From the NCBI RefSeq assembly GCF_000241955.1, contig NC_016818.1, forward strand, positions 1,674,001 through 1,738,000: a stretch of DNA of 64,000 nt. The letters run 5' to 3'. This DNA comes from Rahnella aquatilis CIP 78.65 = ATCC 33071. GTDB taxonomy: Bacteria; Pseudomonadota; Gammaproteobacteria; Enterobacterales; Enterobacteriaceae. This document shows, one piece after another, positions 10,186 through 20,656 of this stretch. The notes under the pieces were generated by a model. It made no database searches, was not told where the DNA came from, and was given only the letters and a program-made list of their open reading frames with translations. Numbering within the stretch: the first letter of the stretch is position 1; each line of letters begins with the position of its first letter. The position numbers were made by a program, and so were the translations under genes.

Positions 10186-10255
10186 ACCCCTTTTGATTTG
10201 TTAAAACACCTTGCGGTCTGGCAACTGCATTGGTCAAACAAGAAATCAAAAGGGG
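10186..10255 (+). promoter_or_regulatory. RBS-sequestering stem in the tnpA leader
   Basis: ACCCCTTTTGATTT (10186-10199) is complementary to AAATCAAAAGGGGGT (10243-10256); the second arm contains the tnpA Shine-Dalgarno GGGGG. Folding would hide the ribosome site, the known translational brake of IS200 that keeps transposition rare. Confidence 0.75.
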
Positions 10256-10261
10256 GTCCCA

Positions 10262-10720
10262 ATGGGGGACGAAAAGAGCTTAGCGCACACCCGATGGAAC
10301 TGTAAATATCACATAGTTTTCGCGCCTAAATACCGAAGGCAGGTCTTCTACGGCGAGAAACGCCGTGCAGTAGGGAGTATTTTAAGAAAACTGTGTGAAT
10401 GGAAAAATGTGCACATTCTGGAAGCAGAATGCTGTGCAGATCACATCCATATGCTTGTGGAAATCCCGCCGAAGATGAGTGTATCGAGCTTCATGGGGTA
10501 TCTGAAGGGCAAAAGTAGTCTGATGCTATATGAACAATTTGGTGATCTTAAATTCAAATACAGGAACAGGGAGTTTTGGTGCCGAGGGTATTATGTAGAT
10601 ACAGTGGGTAAAAATACATCGAAGATCCAGGAATACATAAAGCACCAACTGGAGCAGGATAAACTAGGGGAACAGTTATCAATCCCGTATCCAGGGAGCC
10701 CGTTTACGGGCGGTAAGTAA
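10262..10720 (+). CDS. tnpA: IS200 transposase TnpA (Y1 HUH family)
   Basis: 152 residues from the ATG at 10262 (MGDEKSLAHTRWNCKYH), the exact family length. Single-strand transposase with HUH motif H-I-H (ADHIHMLVEIPP) and the nucleophilic tyrosine in the C-terminal helix (TSKIQEYIKHQLEQD). The dimer cuts and rejoins single-stranded DNA at the end hairpins. A longer frame opens at 10211 but the extra residues come from the structured leader. The sequence closely resembles the Salmonella/Yersinia IS200 protein as I remember it and looks intact. Confidence 0.95.
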   Translation: MGDEKSLAHTRWNCKYHIVFAPKYRRQVFYGEKRRAVGSILRKLCEWKNVHILEAECCADHIHMLVEIPPKMSVSSFMGYLKGKSSLMLYEQFGDLKFKYRNREFWCRGYYVDTVGKNTSKIQEYIKHQLEQDKLGEQLSIPYPGSPFTGGK

Positions 10721-10856
10721 CGAATTTGGATGCAAATGTCAGATTGCTATGCGCCTGTTAGGGCGCGGCTGGTAACAGAGCCTTACAGGCGCATATGAAA
10801 AACCTCCGGCTATGCCGGAGGATATTTATTCGTTTTGGATCCTCTGAATATACCGG

Positions 10857-11639
10857 TCAACTCCGTGCGCGTTTCGCTTCCTGCAGCGCAACGCGAGCAG
10901 GCTGTGGCGTCAGTACACGTTCCAGCACTTCAGCTTCCAGTTCCGCCAGCCGCGCAGAACCTTTACGGCGCGGACGCGGTAAATCAACCGTTAAATCCAT
11001 GCCAATCTGACCCTGATCGATAAGGATTACGCGGTCAGCGACGGTCACCGCTTCACTGACGTCGTGCGTGACCAGCAGCACGGTGAAATCATGTTGCTGC
11101 CACAGGCGTTCGATCAGGCTTTGCATTTCGATGCGTGTCAGGGCATCCAGCGCACCCAGCGGTTCATCCAGCAATAACAGACGCGGGCGATGGATCAGCG
11201 CACGCGCCAGCGCCACACGTTGTTTTTGTCCGCCGGATAATGCCGACGGCCAGTCGTTGGCGCGATCTGCCAGTCCGACTTCTTCCAGCGCGGCCTGTGC
11301 GGCTTCACGCCACTGGCCTTTCAGTCCTAATCCCACGTTATCAATCACCTTTTTCCAGGGCAGCAGGCGGTCATCCTGAAACATGAGACGCGTATCTTCG
11401 CGCACCTGACTCAGCGGTGCGCTGGCGCTGAGCAGTTCGCCTTGCGTGGTTTTCTCCAGTCCGGCCAGCAAACGCAGCAAGGTACTTTTGCCACAGCCGC
11501 TGCGCCCGACGACGGCGACAAACTGGCCGGGCGGAATGCGCAGATTGATATCGTTCAGCACGGCGCGGTTACCGTATTTTTTGGTGATGCCGGACAGTGT
11601 CACCGGCGTGCCTTGCCCAATGCGTGCAGGTGTGTTCAT
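10857..11639 (-). CDS. ssuB: Aliphatic sulfonate ABC transporter ATPase SsuB
   Basis: 260 residues. ABC ATPase with Walker [10 protein letters not shown] (about 44-52), signature LSGGQKQR, Walker B LLLLDEP and the H-loop histidine in [10 protein letters not shown]. It powers uptake of alkanesulfonates together with SsuA and SsuC during sulfate starvation. Its ATG overlaps the end of ssuC by four bases (ATGA), so it is translationally coupled as the last gene of ssuEADCB. Only about 27 bases separate its stop from the IS200 right end. Confidence 0.94.
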   Translation of the reverse strand: MNTPARIGQGTPVTLSGITKKYGNRAVLNDINLRIPPGQFVAVVGRSGCGKSTLLRLLAGLEKTTQGELLSASAPLSQVREDTRLMFQDDRLLPWKKVIDNVGLGLKGQWREAAQAALEEVGLADRANDWPSALSGGQKQRVALARALIHRPRLLLLDEPLGALDALTRIEMQSLIERLWQQHDFTVLLVTHDVSEAVTVADRVILIDQGQIGMDLTVDLPRPRRKGSARLAELEAEVLERVLTPQPARVALQEAKRARS

Positions 11640-12427
11640 GCGGCATCTCCTTGTTTTTTCTGATATGCAGGGTGCCAGCGCAGCCAGACACTTTCCAGCA
11701 GGCGGGCAAGGACATCGGCCAGTTTGCCAAGAATGGCGTAAAGCACGATGGCGACAACCACGACGTCAGTTTGCAAAAACTCGCGGGCATTCATCGCCAG
11801 ATAACCAATCCCGGAGTTGGCGGAAATGGTTTCGGCTACAATCAGCGTCAGCCACATGAACCCCAGCGCAAATCGTACCCCGACCATAATTGACGGCAAC
11901 GCGCCCGGTAATACGACCTGAATAAACAGTGGGAAACCGGAAAGCCCGTAGCTGCGTGACATTTCAAGCAGGCCACGGTCAATATTACGGATGCCGTGAT
12001 AGGTATTGAGATAAATCGGGAACAGCGTTCCCAGCGCCACCAGGAAAATCTTGGCGGATTCATCAATGCCGAACCATAAGATCACCAGCGGGATCAGCGC
12101 CAGATGTGGAATGTTTCGCAGCATTTGCAGAGAGCTGTCGAGCAGACGTTCGCCCCAGCGGGAAAGCCCGGTAATAAAACCGAGGAGCAACCCGAGGCTG
12201 CCACCGATGGCGAAACCCGTCAGCGCGCGGAAGGTGCTGATTTTCAGGTTCTGCCAGAGGTCACCGCTTTTCGTCAGTGTCCAGAAGGCTTCCACCACTG
12301 CGCTTGGTGCGGGCAGAATGCGGTTGGATAACCAGCCCGCTTCGACAGCCAGCTGCCAGCCACCGATCAGGACCACTGGTACCACCCACGGCGCTGCGCG
12401 GTTTAGCCAGCGTTGTGTCGTTGTCAT
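11636..12427 (-). CDS. ssuC: Aliphatic sulfonate ABC transporter permease SsuC
   Basis: 263 residues, inner-membrane BPD-type permease with about six transmembrane segments. The cytoplasmic EAA-like coupling loop is around [24 protein letters not shown] (glycine and following hydrophobics conserved). Eleven bases downstream of ssuD and overlapping ssuB, so part of the same operon. Works with SsuA (periplasm) and SsuB (ATPase). Confidence 0.94.
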   Translation of the reverse strand: MTTTQRWLNRAAPWVVPVVLIGGWQLAVEAGWLSNRILPAPSAVVEAFWTLTKSGDLWQNLKISTFRALTGFAIGGSLGLLLGFITGLSRWGERLLDSSLQMLRNIPHLALIPLVILWFGIDESAKIFLVALGTLFPIYLNTYHGIRNIDRGLLEMSRSYGLSGFPLFIQVVLPGALPSIMVGVRFALGFMWLTLIVAETISANSGIGYLAMNAREFLQTDVVVVAIVLYAILGKLADVLARLLESVWLRWHPAYQKKQGDAA

Positions 12428-12438
12428 CTGCGTTCTCC

Positions 12439-13593
12439 TTAATGCTGGCTGGCGGTGCGTTTGCTCGCAAAGTCATGAGCGACCAGCTCGCCACGCGGCA
12501 AAATGGCTTTCTTCACGGTGTTGTCATCTTCCGGTTTTGCCAGATCCAGATGCGGGAACAGCAGCTCGCTGACGCGGTACGCTTCTTCCAGATGTGGATA
12601 ACCAGAGAAAATAAAGGTATCGATGCCCAGATCAGCATATTCCTGCATACGCGCGGCGACGGTCGGGCCATCGCCCACCAGCGCGGTCCCGGCTCCGGTA
12701 CGTACCAGACCAATGCCGGCCCAGAGATTCGGGCTGATTTCCAGCTTGTTGCGGTCGCCGCCGTGCAATGCCGCCATACGATGCTGGCCGACAGAATCGG
12801 TTTTAGCGAAAGCCGCCTGAGCACGTTGAATAGTTTCATCATCTACATTGGCGATCAGTTTGTCGGCGGCGCGCCAGGCTTCTTCGGTCGTTTCACGTAC
12901 AATTACGTGCAGACGGATGCCGAAACGCACGGTGCGGCCTTTCGCAGCCGCTTTGGCACGAACCTGCTCAATTTTCTCTTTCACTAACGCCGGAGGTTCG
13001 CCCCAGGTCAGATAAAGTTCCACCTGCTCGGCGGCGAGATCCTGCGCTTCGTCAGAGGAACCGCCGAAGTACAGCGGCGGGCGAGGATATTGAACCGGTG
13101 GATGCATCAGACTCGCGCCCTTTACCTGAATGTGTTTGCCTTCGTAATCGACGGTTTCGCCTTCCAGAACACGACGCCAGATACGGGTAAATTCCGCTGA
13201 CGCTTCATAACGTTCTTTATGATTGAGGTGCAAACCTTCCGCCGCCAGTTCAGCCGGATCGCCACCCGTCACCAGATTAAACAGGGCGCGACCACCGGAA
13301 AGCCGGTCGAGGGTCGCCGCCTGACGGGCTGCCAGGGTCGGAGAAATAATGCCGGGACGCAGTGCCACCAGGAATTTCAGCCGCTGCGTGACGGAAATCA
13401 GCGAGGCGGCCACCAGCCATGAGTCTTCGCATGAACGGCCCGTCGGTAACAAAACGCCACCGAAACCTAAGCGGTCAGCCGCTTGCGCGATCTGCTGCAG
13501 ATAGCCGTGGTCGACCACACGGGCACCTTCCTCAGTGCCTAAATAACGACCATCGCCGTGGGTAGGTAAAAACCAGAATATGTTCAGACTCAT
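12439..13593 (-). CDS. ssuD: FMNH2-dependent alkanesulfonate monooxygenase SsuD
   Basis: 384 residues (E. coli 381), luciferase-like TIM-barrel monooxygenase. It oxidises alkanesulfonates to aldehyde plus sulfite using FMNH2 supplied by SsuE, releasing sulfur for cysteine synthesis. The start [19 protein letters not shown] is typical and the cysteine known as Cys54 in E. coli is present (TGRSCEDSW, residue 55). Third gene of ssuEADCB; 59 bases separate it from ssuA. Confidence 0.96.
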   Translation of the reverse strand: MSLNIFWFLPTHGDGRYLGTEEGARVVDHGYLQQIAQAADRLGFGGVLLPTGRSCEDSWLVAASLISVTQRLKFLVALRPGIISPTLAARQAATLDRLSGGRALFNLVTGGDPAELAAEGLHLNHKERYEASAEFTRIWRRVLEGETVDYEGKHIQVKGASLMHPPVQYPRPPLYFGGSSDEAQDLAAEQVELYLTWGEPPALVKEKIEQVRAKAAAKGRTVRFGIRLHVIVRETTEEAWRAADKLIANVDDETIQRAQAAFAKTDSVGQHRMAALHGGDRNKLEISPNLWAGIGLVRTGAGTALVGDGPTVAARMQEYADLGIDTFIFSGYPHLEEAYRVSELLFPHLDLAKPEDDNTVKKAILPRGELVAHDFASKRTASQH

Positions 13594-13652
13594 CGTTATG
13601 TTCCTCTCAAAATTTGCGATTCGTTACCGCTCAGCGACGGCTCAATGGATGT

Positions 13653-14627
13653 TCAGTTAGCTTGTACAGTGGGTTTCCAGATGCGGTCTTTAATTTCAAC
13701 CGGCTTCGGTAAAATGTGGTTTTGATAGAACAGGTCGGCGGTTTGCTGCTGGCGTTTTTCTGTTTCTGCACTGACCGGCATGATTGGCATATCCGGCAGA
13801 TGATCCAGATAAGACGCCACAACTTTTTCCGGCAGCCCCATCGACTGGGAAAGCAGTTTGATACTTTGCTCACGGTCGGTTTTGGTCAGCGCATTCGCCT
13901 GCGTCAACACGTCCAGAACCTGGCTGATAAACTGCGGATTGGCTTCGGTGTATTTTTTCGGTGCCAGATAGAAGGAGCCGGTCTGATGCAGCGTCGAGCC
14001 GTCGGTCAGAACCCGCACATCGCCCTGAACCAGTGCAGCCGAATAGTACGGATCCCAGATGGCCCAGGCATCCACATCGTGTTGCTGGAACGCGGCCCGT
14101 GCATCGGCAGGCGTCAGATAAACCGGCTGAATATCACTGAATTTCAGTCCCGCCTGTTGCAGGGCACGAAGCAATAAGTTGTGCGAGCTGGAGCCTTTCT
14201 GGAAAGCGACTTTATGGCCTTTGAGATCTGCCACGGTCTTAATCGGGCTGTTGTTGTCGACCAGAATCACTTCTGCTTTCGGTTTAGGGGGTTCAGAGCC
14301 GATATACAACAAATCTGCCCCTGCTGCCTGCGCGAACAAAGGCGGCAAATCACCGGTACCACCCAGATCAATACTCCCGACGTTCAGCGCTTCAAGAATT
14401 TGTGGCCCGGCAGGGAATTCTACCCAGCTTATTTTTGTATCCGGAAAACGTTTTTCCAGTAACTGGTGTGATTTCGCCAGCACCAGCCCGACAGATCCTT
14501 TCTGGTAGGCAATACGTAATTGCGCCGGATCTTTTTCCTGAGCCGCTGCGGTGCCGTTCAGAAAAAGGCTGGTCAGCAGACCGGCCACAATCGGGATACG
14601 GCGTAGGAAAGAGAATGAAACAGGCAT
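13653..14627 (-). CDS. ssuA: Aliphatic sulfonate-binding periplasmic protein SsuA
   Basis: 324 residues with an N-terminal signal peptide (basic FLRR then a hydrophobic core ending near GTAAAQ). The mature protein belongs to the NMT1/TauA-like binding proteins: LRIAYQKGSVGLVLAKSHQ, EFPAGPQILEALNVGSIDLG, FQKGSSSHNLLLRAL, WAIWDPYYSAAL. Delivers alkanesulfonates to SsuCB. ATG at 14627 with AAGGA about eight bases before. Follows ssuE by 18 bases. Confidence 0.95.
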   Translation of the reverse strand: MPVSFSFLRRIPIVAGLLTSLFLNGTAAAQEKDPAQLRIAYQKGSVGLVLAKSHQLLEKRFPDTKISWVEFPAGPQILEALNVGSIDLGGTGDLPPLFAQAAGADLLYIGSEPPKPKAEVILVDNNSPIKTVADLKGHKVAFQKGSSSHNLLLRALQQAGLKFSDIQPVYLTPADARAAFQQHDVDAWAIWDPYYSAALVQGDVRVLTDGSTLHQTGSFYLAPKKYTEANPQFISQVLDVLTQANALTKTDREQSIKLLSQSMGLPEKVVASYLDHLPDMPIMPVSAETEKRQQQTADLFYQNHILPKPVEIKDRIWKPTVQAN

Positions 14628-14645
14628 GATTAATTCCTTTTAATG

Positions 14646-15227
14646 TCAGACACGCAGGGCTTGCGCAGAAAGAGACGCTACAGACGGAAGCTGCGGACGG
14701 CGGCGGCTCAGCGCCAGGTAGAAGTTTTCCAGAGATTCGATCAGGCGCTCTTCCAGTGCCGGGGCCAGCTTCGCCGGGAACGTCTGATAATCGGTGATCA
14801 GGCTGTCATCAGCGAAAACGCCCTGCAAAACTTCCTGTGCTTTCAGCGAGGCGAGTACCGGTTTCAGTGCGTAATCGACGGCCAGCATATGGCCGATGGA
14901 TCCGGCTGTCGCCAGCGGCAGCACCACTTTATGGTCGAGAGCGCGCTCTGGCAGTAAATCAAGCAGGGTTTTGAGTGCGCCGGAAAAAGACGCCTTATAG
15001 ACCGGCGTGGCGACGATCAGGCCATCTGCACTTGCCAGTTCGGCATTCAGTTGCTTTAACTGCGGGCTGCCGAAGTTGGCGAACAGCAGATCATCAGCGG
15101 AAAAATCCTGAATATTGTAGGTGAAAACTTCAACGCCACGGCTCGCCAGCCACTGGTGGCTGAGCGCCAGCAGGGAAGAGGAGCGGGAGGGTTGTCGCGG
15201 GCTGCCTGCCAGAGTCACTACACGCAT
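14646..15227 (-). CDS. ssuE: NAD(P)H-dependent FMN reductase SsuE
   Basis: 193 residues (E. coli 191), flavodoxin-like NADPH:FMN reductase that supplies FMNH2 to Ssu[21 protein letters not shown] contains the FMN-phosphate loop GSPRxxSRS, and [15 protein letters not shown] is the conserved active-site loop. First gene of the ssu operon, with AAGGA about eight bases before the ATG. In E. coli the operon needs CysB and Cbl; an inverted repeat at 15240-15256 sits immediately upstream here. Confidence 0.95.
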   Translation of the reverse strand: MRVVTLAGSPRQPSRSSSLLALSHQWLASRGVEVFTYNIQDFSADDLLFANFGSPQLKQLNAELASADGLIVATPVYKASFSGALKTLLDLLPERALDHKVVLPLATAGSIGHMLAVDYALKPVLASLKAQEVLQGVFADDSLITDYQTFPAKLAPALEERLIESLENFYLALSRRRPQLPSVASLSAQALRV

Positions 15228-15239
15228 TTGCTTATTCCT

Positions 15240-15256
15240 TATAACAATCTGTTATA
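15240..15256 (-). promoter_or_regulatory. Perfect 7-bp inverted repeat in the ssuE leader
   Basis: TATAACA-N3-TGTTATA, 12 bases before the ssuE start and touching its Shine-Dalgarno. It may be an operator or LysR-type half-site pair; it is not the known E. coli Cbl site by sequence, so only the symmetry is asserted. Confidence 0.4.
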
Positions 15257-15423
15257 GAACTATCATTTTTCTTAACGAAGTGAAGTAAACCTAGCAGCCA
15301 GAGGTGGCGCAGCGGAAATCTCAATTTTGGCTATGGAAAGTTTCAAATCAGATAAAGCACGTGTTGTGCGCGCTGTGGGGCGATGGCGGAAAAGGAAGGA
15401 AAAGTGAACTAAAGGTAACAAAA

Positions 15424-15439
15424 AAGTAATCGTTTGCGC
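15424..15439 (+). promoter_or_regulatory. PurR-like operator upstream of pyrD
   Basis: AAGTAATCGTTTGCGC matches the PurR consensus ACGCAAACGTTTGCGT at 12 of 16 positions, including the central CGTTTGCG. E. coli pyrD is repressed by PurR. The site is about 100 bases before the start codon, within the 315-base ssuE-pyrD gap, which otherwise holds the two divergent promoters and no gene. Confidence 0.6.
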
Positions 15440-15542
15440 AGCGAAGCAATTATTTGACCAATATGCCGGTTATCATTTCCAATTGTCCGGCGCTTAGTCA
15501 ATAATACCGCCCCGTCTAGCCACCGGGAATCCAGGAGTTTCC

Positions 15543-16553
15543 ATGTATTATCCTCTTGTCAGGAAAGCACTGTTTCAGCTCGATCCAGAGCGCGCCCATG
15601 AGTTAACCTTTCGTCAGCTGAGCCGCATTTCCGGCACCCCTTTTGAATTTTTGATCCGCCAGTCAGTGCCGTCCAGGCCGGTGACCTGCATGGGATTATC
15701 CTTTAAGAACCCTCTGGGGCTGGCCGCAGGCCTGGATAAAGACGGCGAATGTATTGATGCGCTCGGGGCAATGGGCTTTGGATTTATTGAAGTGGGTACC
15801 GTGACTCCGCGCGCGCAGGCCGGTAATGATAAGCCCCGTTTATTCCGTATTGTTGAAGCAGAAGGCCTGATTAACCGTATGGGTTTCAATAACCATGGCG
15901 TGGATAATCTGGTGAATAATGTCAAAAAATCACATTTTGGCGGTATCCTGGGGATTAATATCGGCAAGAATAAAGACACGCCGGTCGAGCAGGGCAAAGA
16001 GGATTATCTGACCTGTATGGAAAAAGTATATCCCTACGCAGGTTATATCGCGGTGAATATTTCATCACCTAACACGCCGGGATTACGTTCATTGCAATAC
16101 GGTGAAGCGCTGGATGATCTGCTGGCAGCGATTAAGAATAAGCAGCTTGAACTACAGCAACGTCATCAGAAATATGTGCCTGTCGCAGTGAAGATCGCGC
16201 CGGATCTTTCTGAGGAAGAATTGATCCAAATAGCCGACAGTTTAGTGCGTCATAATATGGATGGCGTGATCGCGACGAATACCACACTCGATCGTAAACT
16301 GGTTCAGGGGCTCAATTATTGCGAACAGATCGGTGGCCTGAGCGGACGTCCTTTGCAACTGCGCAGCACAGAAATTATCCGCATGCTCTCAAATGAATTA
16401 CAAGGACGTCTGCCTGTTATTGGTGTGGGCGGTATTGATTCATTAACGGCGGCCCGTGAAAAAATGGCAGCAGGCGCTTCCTTAATTCAAATCTATTCCG
16501 GCTTTATCTTTAAAGGCCCGGGCCTGATCAAAGATATTGTTACCCATATCTAA
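15543..16553 (+). CDS. pyrD: Dihydroorotate dehydrogenase (quinone), class 2
   Basis: 336 residues, same as E. coli PyrD. Membrane-associated FMN enzyme oxidising dihydroorotate to orotate with quinone, the fourth step of UMP synthesis. The N-terminal helices ([20 protein letters not shown]) form the membrane/quinone site; the catalytic base is Ser175 in [11 protein letters not shown], which marks class 2; FMN-phosphate segments VGVGGIDS and [10 protein letters not shown] are near the C-terminus. Strong SD CAGGAG before ATG. E. coli has an elf fimbrial cluster between ssuE and pyrD; here the two are directly adjacent. Confidence 0.97.
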   Translation: MYYPLVRKALFQLDPERAHELTFRQLSRISGTPFEFLIRQSVPSRPVTCMGLSFKNPLGLAAGLDKDGECIDALGAMGFGFIEVGTVTPRAQAGNDKPRLFRIVEAEGLINRMGFNNHGVDNLVNNVKKSHFGGILGINIGKNKDTPVEQGKEDYLTCMEKVYPYAGYIAVNISSPNTPGLRSLQYGEALDDLLAAIKNKQLELQQRHQKYVPVAVKIAPDLSEEELIQIADSLVRHNMDGVIATNTTLDRKLVQGLNYCEQIGGLSGRPLQLRSTEIIRMLSNELQGRLPVIGVGGIDSLTAAREKMAAGASLIQIYSGFIFKGPGLIKDIVTHI

Positions 16554-16571
16554 TATTTTTCATCCTGAAGG

Positions 16572-16615
16572 CGAGTCAGGGGTTTATTTATTAACCCGGC
16601 TCGTCTATATTTTGT
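16572..16615 (+). terminator. Probable pyrD terminator
   Basis: Imperfect hairpin CGAGTCAGGGGTT / AACCCGGCTCG around TATTTATT, followed by TATATTTTG, 20 bases past the pyrD stop. Confidence 0.6.
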
Positions 16616-16737
16616 CCACTGACCGTAATTCAGGCTCAGGATTTGTCTGATATCGTTTCGTTACTGAAAAATCTATTCTTACAGATTAGCCGGTAATGAC
16701 ATCAGGCAGAGTGCATGAGGGTAAACAGGATGACGAG

Positions 16738-17286
16738 ATGAAAATTAAACCAGATGATAATTGGCGTTGGTATTTTGATACAGAACATGACCGGCTTATG
16801 CTGGATCTCGCCAATGGCATGATTTTTCGTTCCCGTTTTCCCGCTAAAATGTTAACCCCTGATGCCTTCGGAAATATGTCATTTTGTGTCGATGATGCGG
16901 CACTGTATTTTGATTTTGAAGAACAGTGTAAACATATTCGCCTCACGGCTGAACAACGCGCTGAATTAGTTCTGAATGCCTTAGTCGCTTACCGTTTTTT
17001 AAAACCGCTGATGCCGAAGAGTTGGCATTTCAGTCAGCAGTTGCGTCCTTTCCAGCCCGCTAACGGTCAGCTTGCTCAGGTGCAGGTGATGGAAAGCGGT
17101 GAACAGGCGACATTACTGGTGGTGGAATCCGGAGATAATGCCAGTCTGTGCCTGCTGGCGCAGGAACGACTGACGGTGGCCGGACGTGGCATGGTGTTGG
17201 GTGATGCAATCAAAGTGATGCATGACAGGTTAATGCCAGCAGCATTGCGCGTTGACAGAGATGATGTTTACGATCAGGCAGTGTAG
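16738..17286 (+). CDS. zapC: Cell division protein ZapC
   Basis: 182 residues from the ATG at 16738 ([19 protein letters not shown]), near the E. coli length of 180. Cytoplasmic protein that binds FtsZ and promotes lateral bundling of Z-ring filaments. Conserved blocks [37 protein letters not shown] and [16 protein letters not shown]. An in-frame ATG at 16696 would add 14 residues absent from the family; AGGA lies just before 16738. Convergent with ycbX. Confidence 0.94.
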   Translation: MKIKPDDNWRWYFDTEHDRLMLDLANGMIFRSRFPAKMLTPDAFGNMSFCVDDAALYFDFEEQCKHIRLTAEQRAELVLNALVAYRFLKPLMPKSWHFSQQLRPFQPANGQLAQVQVMESGEQATLLVVESGDNASLCLLAQERLTVAGRGMVLGDAIKVMHDRLMPAALRVDRDDVYDQAV

Positions 17287-17300
17287 TCTTCTGCCTGATC
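17272..17300. terminator. Hairpin between convergent zapC and ycbX
   Basis: Perfect 10-bp stem GATCAGGCAG / CTGCCTGATC spanning the zapC stop codon, loop nine bases. There is no clear T run on either strand, so terminator activity is uncertain. Confidence 0.45.
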
Positions 17301-17316
17301 CTCATTCAATACCTCT

Positions 17317-18420
17317 CTAGCCGAGCACAATATCCGAGGCCGGAATACAACTGCACGACAATATCGTTCCGTCTTTTCCCACAGCACTCTCTTTCAGTGG
17401 CGCCACTTTCCCTTCTTTTAACGTCATTCTGCATGCGCCACAAATTCCGGCACGACAGGAATAGGGGATACGTAACCCCTGCAATTCCAGCTGTTCGAGC
17501 AAAATCTGCTGATTATTACCGGTGAACTGCGTCCCCTGATAATGAATGCTGATGTCCTGTGCGGTGCTTTTTGGCGCTTCCACATTTTCAATGATATCGC
17601 CCGCGCTGTAAGGTCGTGGTGGTTTGGTGGCCAGCACCTGAACACTGTCACCTGCGCGTATCACGCCGCTGTTGCGGGCAATCATGTTTTGACCAAAATC
17701 GACATCGCCGTCGCTGGCGGTTCGATACCCCTGCAACGTTTTCAATGGTTCGCCACGCGGATGTTTGCGTCCTTTTTCGACGCTGACCGTGGTCAAAATG
17801 CAACGGCTACACGGTTTCACCAGATCGAAAATCACTTCCCCGATGCGGATTGTCTGCCAGCTGTCTTCGGCATAGGCATGCGCGTCGCTGACCACGATAT
17901 TTGGCCGGAACTGTTCCATCCTGACGCCGCCCGGACAGCGGCGTTGTAAATCCTGCAGTGAGGCTTCATTGATCAGCAGATACGGGAATCCGTCAGCGAA
18001 CGACAGCGGCACTTCCGGATGTTTTTTCACCCGGCGCGTCGGTTCGTCGCCAACCCAGCGCAGTTGAACGTCACGCTTTAAATAGCCACTTAACCCGCGA
18101 TTTACGGGTTCCGGCGCGATGAGTGAGGTAAACTGGTTGCCCCAGACTTCTGTCGGGGAATTAACGCCTGCGAAATCACGAAATTTGACGATGATACTTT
18201 CGCCTTCGGGTGTACAAATCATCAGACCATCAGGCAGCAAAACCGGCGTGAACAGCACGAGATTCGGATACTGGCGTGCTGTAATGAACATGCCTTGCGG
18301 ATCGGTAATCATGAACTGGCGATCAAACGCCAGACCGGTTGCCGTCACCAGCGAGTGTGAAACCTGCAGGCCGCGCATGGATTTGACCGGGTGAACAAAT
18401 AAACGTGAAAGAATGGGCAC
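17317..18420 (-). CDS. ycbX: YcbX: MOSC-domain protein with C-terminal 2Fe-2S ferredoxin
   Basis: 367 residues (E. coli 369). N-terminal MOSC beta-barrel domains ([17 protein letters not shown], the molybdenum-cofactor cysteine in [12 protein letters not shown], about 165-175) fused to a plant-type ferredoxin domain from about residue 285 with cluster cysteines [11 protein letters not shown] and the fourth in [10 protein letters not shown]. In E. coli YcbX reduces N-hydroxylated base analogs such as 6-hydroxylaminopurine using molybdenum cofactor. Convergent with zapC and divergent from rlmL. Confidence 0.93.
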   Translation of the reverse strand: MPILSRLFVHPVKSMRGLQVSHSLVTATGLAFDRQFMITDPQGMFITARQYPNLVLFTPVLLPDGLMICTPEGESIIVKFRDFAGVNSPTEVWGNQFTSLIAPEPVNRGLSGYLKRDVQLRWVGDEPTRRVKKHPEVPLSFADGFPYLLINEASLQDLQRRCPGGVRMEQFRPNIVVSDAHAYAEDSWQTIRIGEVIFDLVKPCSRCILTTVSVEKGRKHPRGEPLKTLQGYRTASDGDVDFGQNMIARNSGVIRAGDSVQVLATKPPRPYSAGDIIENVEAPKSTAQDISIHYQGTQFTGNNQQILLEQLELQGLRIPYSCRAGICGACRMTLKEGKVAPLKESAVGKDGTILSCSCIPASDIVLG

Positions 18421-18530
18421 TGAAGACGGCCTCTCAGAGTGTAAAGTCTTAAGAACAACCAGAGACTTTATGACAAGAGGCGGGGATTAGCTATAATGCG
18501 CAACAATTTTATTTTTGGTGATATGTCGAT

Positions 18531-20651
18531 ATGAACTCTTTGTTTGCCAGCACGGCGCGTGGACTGGAAGAACTGTTAAAAAGCGAACTGGAAACGCTGG
18601 GTGCGCAAGCCTGCAAGATTGTGCAGGGAGGGGTGCATTTTGAAGGTGACGATCGCCTGTTGTACCGCAGCTTACTGTGGAGCCGTCTGGCTTCGCGCAT
18701 CCTGTTGCCGCTGAACGAATTCAAAGTTCACAGCGATCTGGATCTCTATCTCGGCGTGATGGCGATTGACTGGCCGTCCGTTTTTAGCGTGGATAAAACC
18801 TTTGCCGTGCATTTCAGCGGCCTGAATGATGAAATCCGTAACAGCCAGTACGGTGCGCTGAAAGTAAAAGACGCCATCGTCGACAGCTTTACCCGCAAAA
18901 TGGATGAACGCCCGAATGTGGCAAAACAGCAGCCCGACATCCGCGTAAACGTCTTCCTGCAGCGTGATACGGCCAGCGTGGCACTGGATCTCAGCGGCGA
19001 AGGCCTGCATCAGCGTGGCTACCGTGATCTGACCGGTCAGGCGCCGCTGAAAGAAAACCTGGCGGCGGCGATTGTTATGCGTTCCGGCTGGCAGGCTGGC
19101 ACGCCGATGGTCGATCCGATGTGTGGTTCCGGTACGTTGCTGATCGAAGCGGCAATGATCGCCGCCGATCGCGCGCCGGGCTTGCATCGCCAGCACTGGG
19201 GCTTTACCGGCTGGAACCAATTTGACGCAGAACTGTGGCGCGAACTGACTGCGGAAGCACAGGTTCGCACCCGCCGTGCGGTGCAGGAAACGACATCCCG
19301 TTTCTTCGGTTCTGATATCGACCGTCGCGTGATCGAAATGGCGCGTGCCAACGCCCGTCGTGCCGGTGTGGCGGAGCTGATTAGCTTCGAAGCTGCAGAA
19401 GTCGGGAAACTGGTGAATCCGCTGCCGGAAGGCCCGGTGGGTACTGTGATCAGTAACCCGCCATATGGTGAGCGTCTGGAAAGCGAACCGGCATTGATTG
19501 CGCTGCATAACTTGCTCGGCCGCATTATGAAGACCCAATTTGGTGGCTGGCAGTTGTCGCTGTTCAGTGCGTCACCGGAATTGCTGAGCTGCCTGCAACT
19601 GCGTGCTGAACGCCAGTTCAAAGCTAAAAACGGCCCGCTGGAATGTGTGCAGAAAAACTATCAGCTGGCAGAAAACCCGACGGGGGCGGCGGGTACGCAA
19701 ATGGCGGAAGATTATGCTAACCGCCTGCGTAAAAACGTCAAAAAACTGGAGAAATGGGCCAAACAGCAGGGGATTGAATGTTATCGCCTGTATGACGCCG
19801 ATTTGCCGGATTACAACGTAGCGGTTGACCGCTACGGCAGCAAAGTGGTGGTGCAGGAGTATGCGCCGCCAAAAACCGTTGATGCGCAAAAAGCCCGTCA
19901 GCGCTTGTTCGACGTGATAAACGCCACACTGTCTGTGCTGGACATTTCGTCCAGTCAGTTGATCCTCAAAACGCGTGAACGTCAGAAAGGCACCAGTCAG
20001 TACGAGAAACTGGCGCAAAAGGGCGAGTTCCTGCTGGTTGAAGAATTCAACGCTAAACTGTGGGTTAACCTGACGGATTATCTTGATACCGGTTTGTTCC
20101 TTGATCACCGCATCGCTCGCAAAATGCTGGGTGAAATGAGCAAAGGTAAAGACTTCCTCAACCTGTTTGCTTACACCGGTACCGCCAGTGTTCATGCCGG
20201 TCTGGGCGGTGCACGTAGTACGACCACGGTAGATATGTCCCGCACGTATCTGGAATGGGCGGAAAAGAACCTGCGCGCCAACGATCTGACCGGCCGTCAG
20301 CATCGCCTGATCCAGGCGGATTGTCTGTCTTATCTGGGTATGTGCGACGAACAATTCGATGTGATCTTTATCGATCCGCCGACGTTCTCCAACTCGAAAC
20401 GTATGGCCGAAAGTTTTGACGTACAGCGTGATCATCTGGCCCTGATGAAAGATCTGAAACGCATTTTACGTCGCAACGGCACCATTATGTTTTCCAACAA
20501 CAAGCGCGGCTTCCAGATGGATCTCGAAGGACTGAGTAAGCTGGGGCTGAGCGCGAAAGAAATCACCAGCCAAACCCTGTCACAGGATTTTGCCCGTAAT
20601 CGTCAAATTCATAACTGCTGGCTGCTGTCCCATGCCGGCGAGGAAAAATAA
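18531..20651 (+). CDS. rlmL: Bifunctional 23S rRNA methyltransferase RlmKL
   Basis: 706 residues (E. coli 702). N-terminal THUMP plus methyltransferase half makes m2G2445, with catalytic SNPPYGERL at about 308-316; the C-terminal half (about 390-706) makes m7G2069, with SAM-binding [11 protein letters not shown] and [12 protein letters not shown] near 614-625. Both modifications are in the peptidyl-transferase region. Full-length fusion as in gammaproteobacteria. uup starts five bases after its stop, so the two are probably co-transcribed. Confidence 0.96.
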   Translation: MNSLFASTARGLEELLKSELETLGAQACKIVQGGVHFEGDDRLLYRSLLWSRLASRILLPLNEFKVHSDLDLYLGVMAIDWPSVFSVDKTFAVHFSGLNDEIRNSQYGALKVKDAIVDSFTRKMDERPNVAKQQPDIRVNVFLQRDTASVALDLSGEGLHQRGYRDLTGQAPLKENLAAAIVMRSGWQAGTPMVDPMCGSGTLLIEAAMIAADRAPGLHRQHWGFTGWNQFDAELWRELTAEAQVRTRRAVQETTSRFFGSDIDRRVIEMARANARRAGVAELISFEAAEVGKLVNPLPEGPVGTVISNPPYGERLESEPALIALHNLLGRIMKTQFGGWQLSLFSASPELLSCLQLRAERQFKAKNGPLECVQKNYQLAENPTGAAGTQMAEDYANRLRKNVKKLEKWAKQQGIECYRLYDADLPDYNVAVDRYGSKVVVQEYAPPKTVDAQKARQRLFDVINATLSVLDISSSQLILKTRERQKGTSQYEKLAQKGEFLLVEEFNAKLWVNLTDYLDTGLFLDHRIARKMLGEMSKGKDFLNLFAYTGTASVHAGLGGARSTTTVDMSRTYLEWAEKNLRANDLTGRQHRLIQADCLSYLGMCDEQFDVIFIDPPTFSNSKRMAESFDVQRDHLALMKDLKRILRRNGTIMFSNNKRGFQMDLEGLSKLGLSAKEITSQTLSQDFARNRQIHNCWLLSHAGEEK

Positions 20652-20656
20652 AGTTT

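Larger units (their letters stand above)
10121..10830 (+). mobile_element. IS200 insertion sequence, apparently complete
   Basis: About 710 bases, the normal IS200 size, carrying one transposase gene and no terminal inverted repeats of the classical kind. Left-end hairpin CCCCCAGC-TAG-GCTGGGGG at 10131-10149 and right-end hairpin CCTCCGGC-TAT-GCCGGAGG at 10803-10821 are the single-strand structures recognised by IS200/IS605 transposases. An 11-bp inverted repeat TATGCGCCTGT / ACAGGCGCATA follows tnpA (10748-10795). Boundaries are estimated from these hairpins to within about 10 bases; single-strand IS elements leave no target duplication. It lies between the pepN terminator and ssuB without disrupting a gene. 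Confidence 0.88.

Noticed and set aside
18672..19538. 288-codon open frame antisense to rlmL
   Set aside because: Overlaps the rlmL coding region entirely; no independent evidence.
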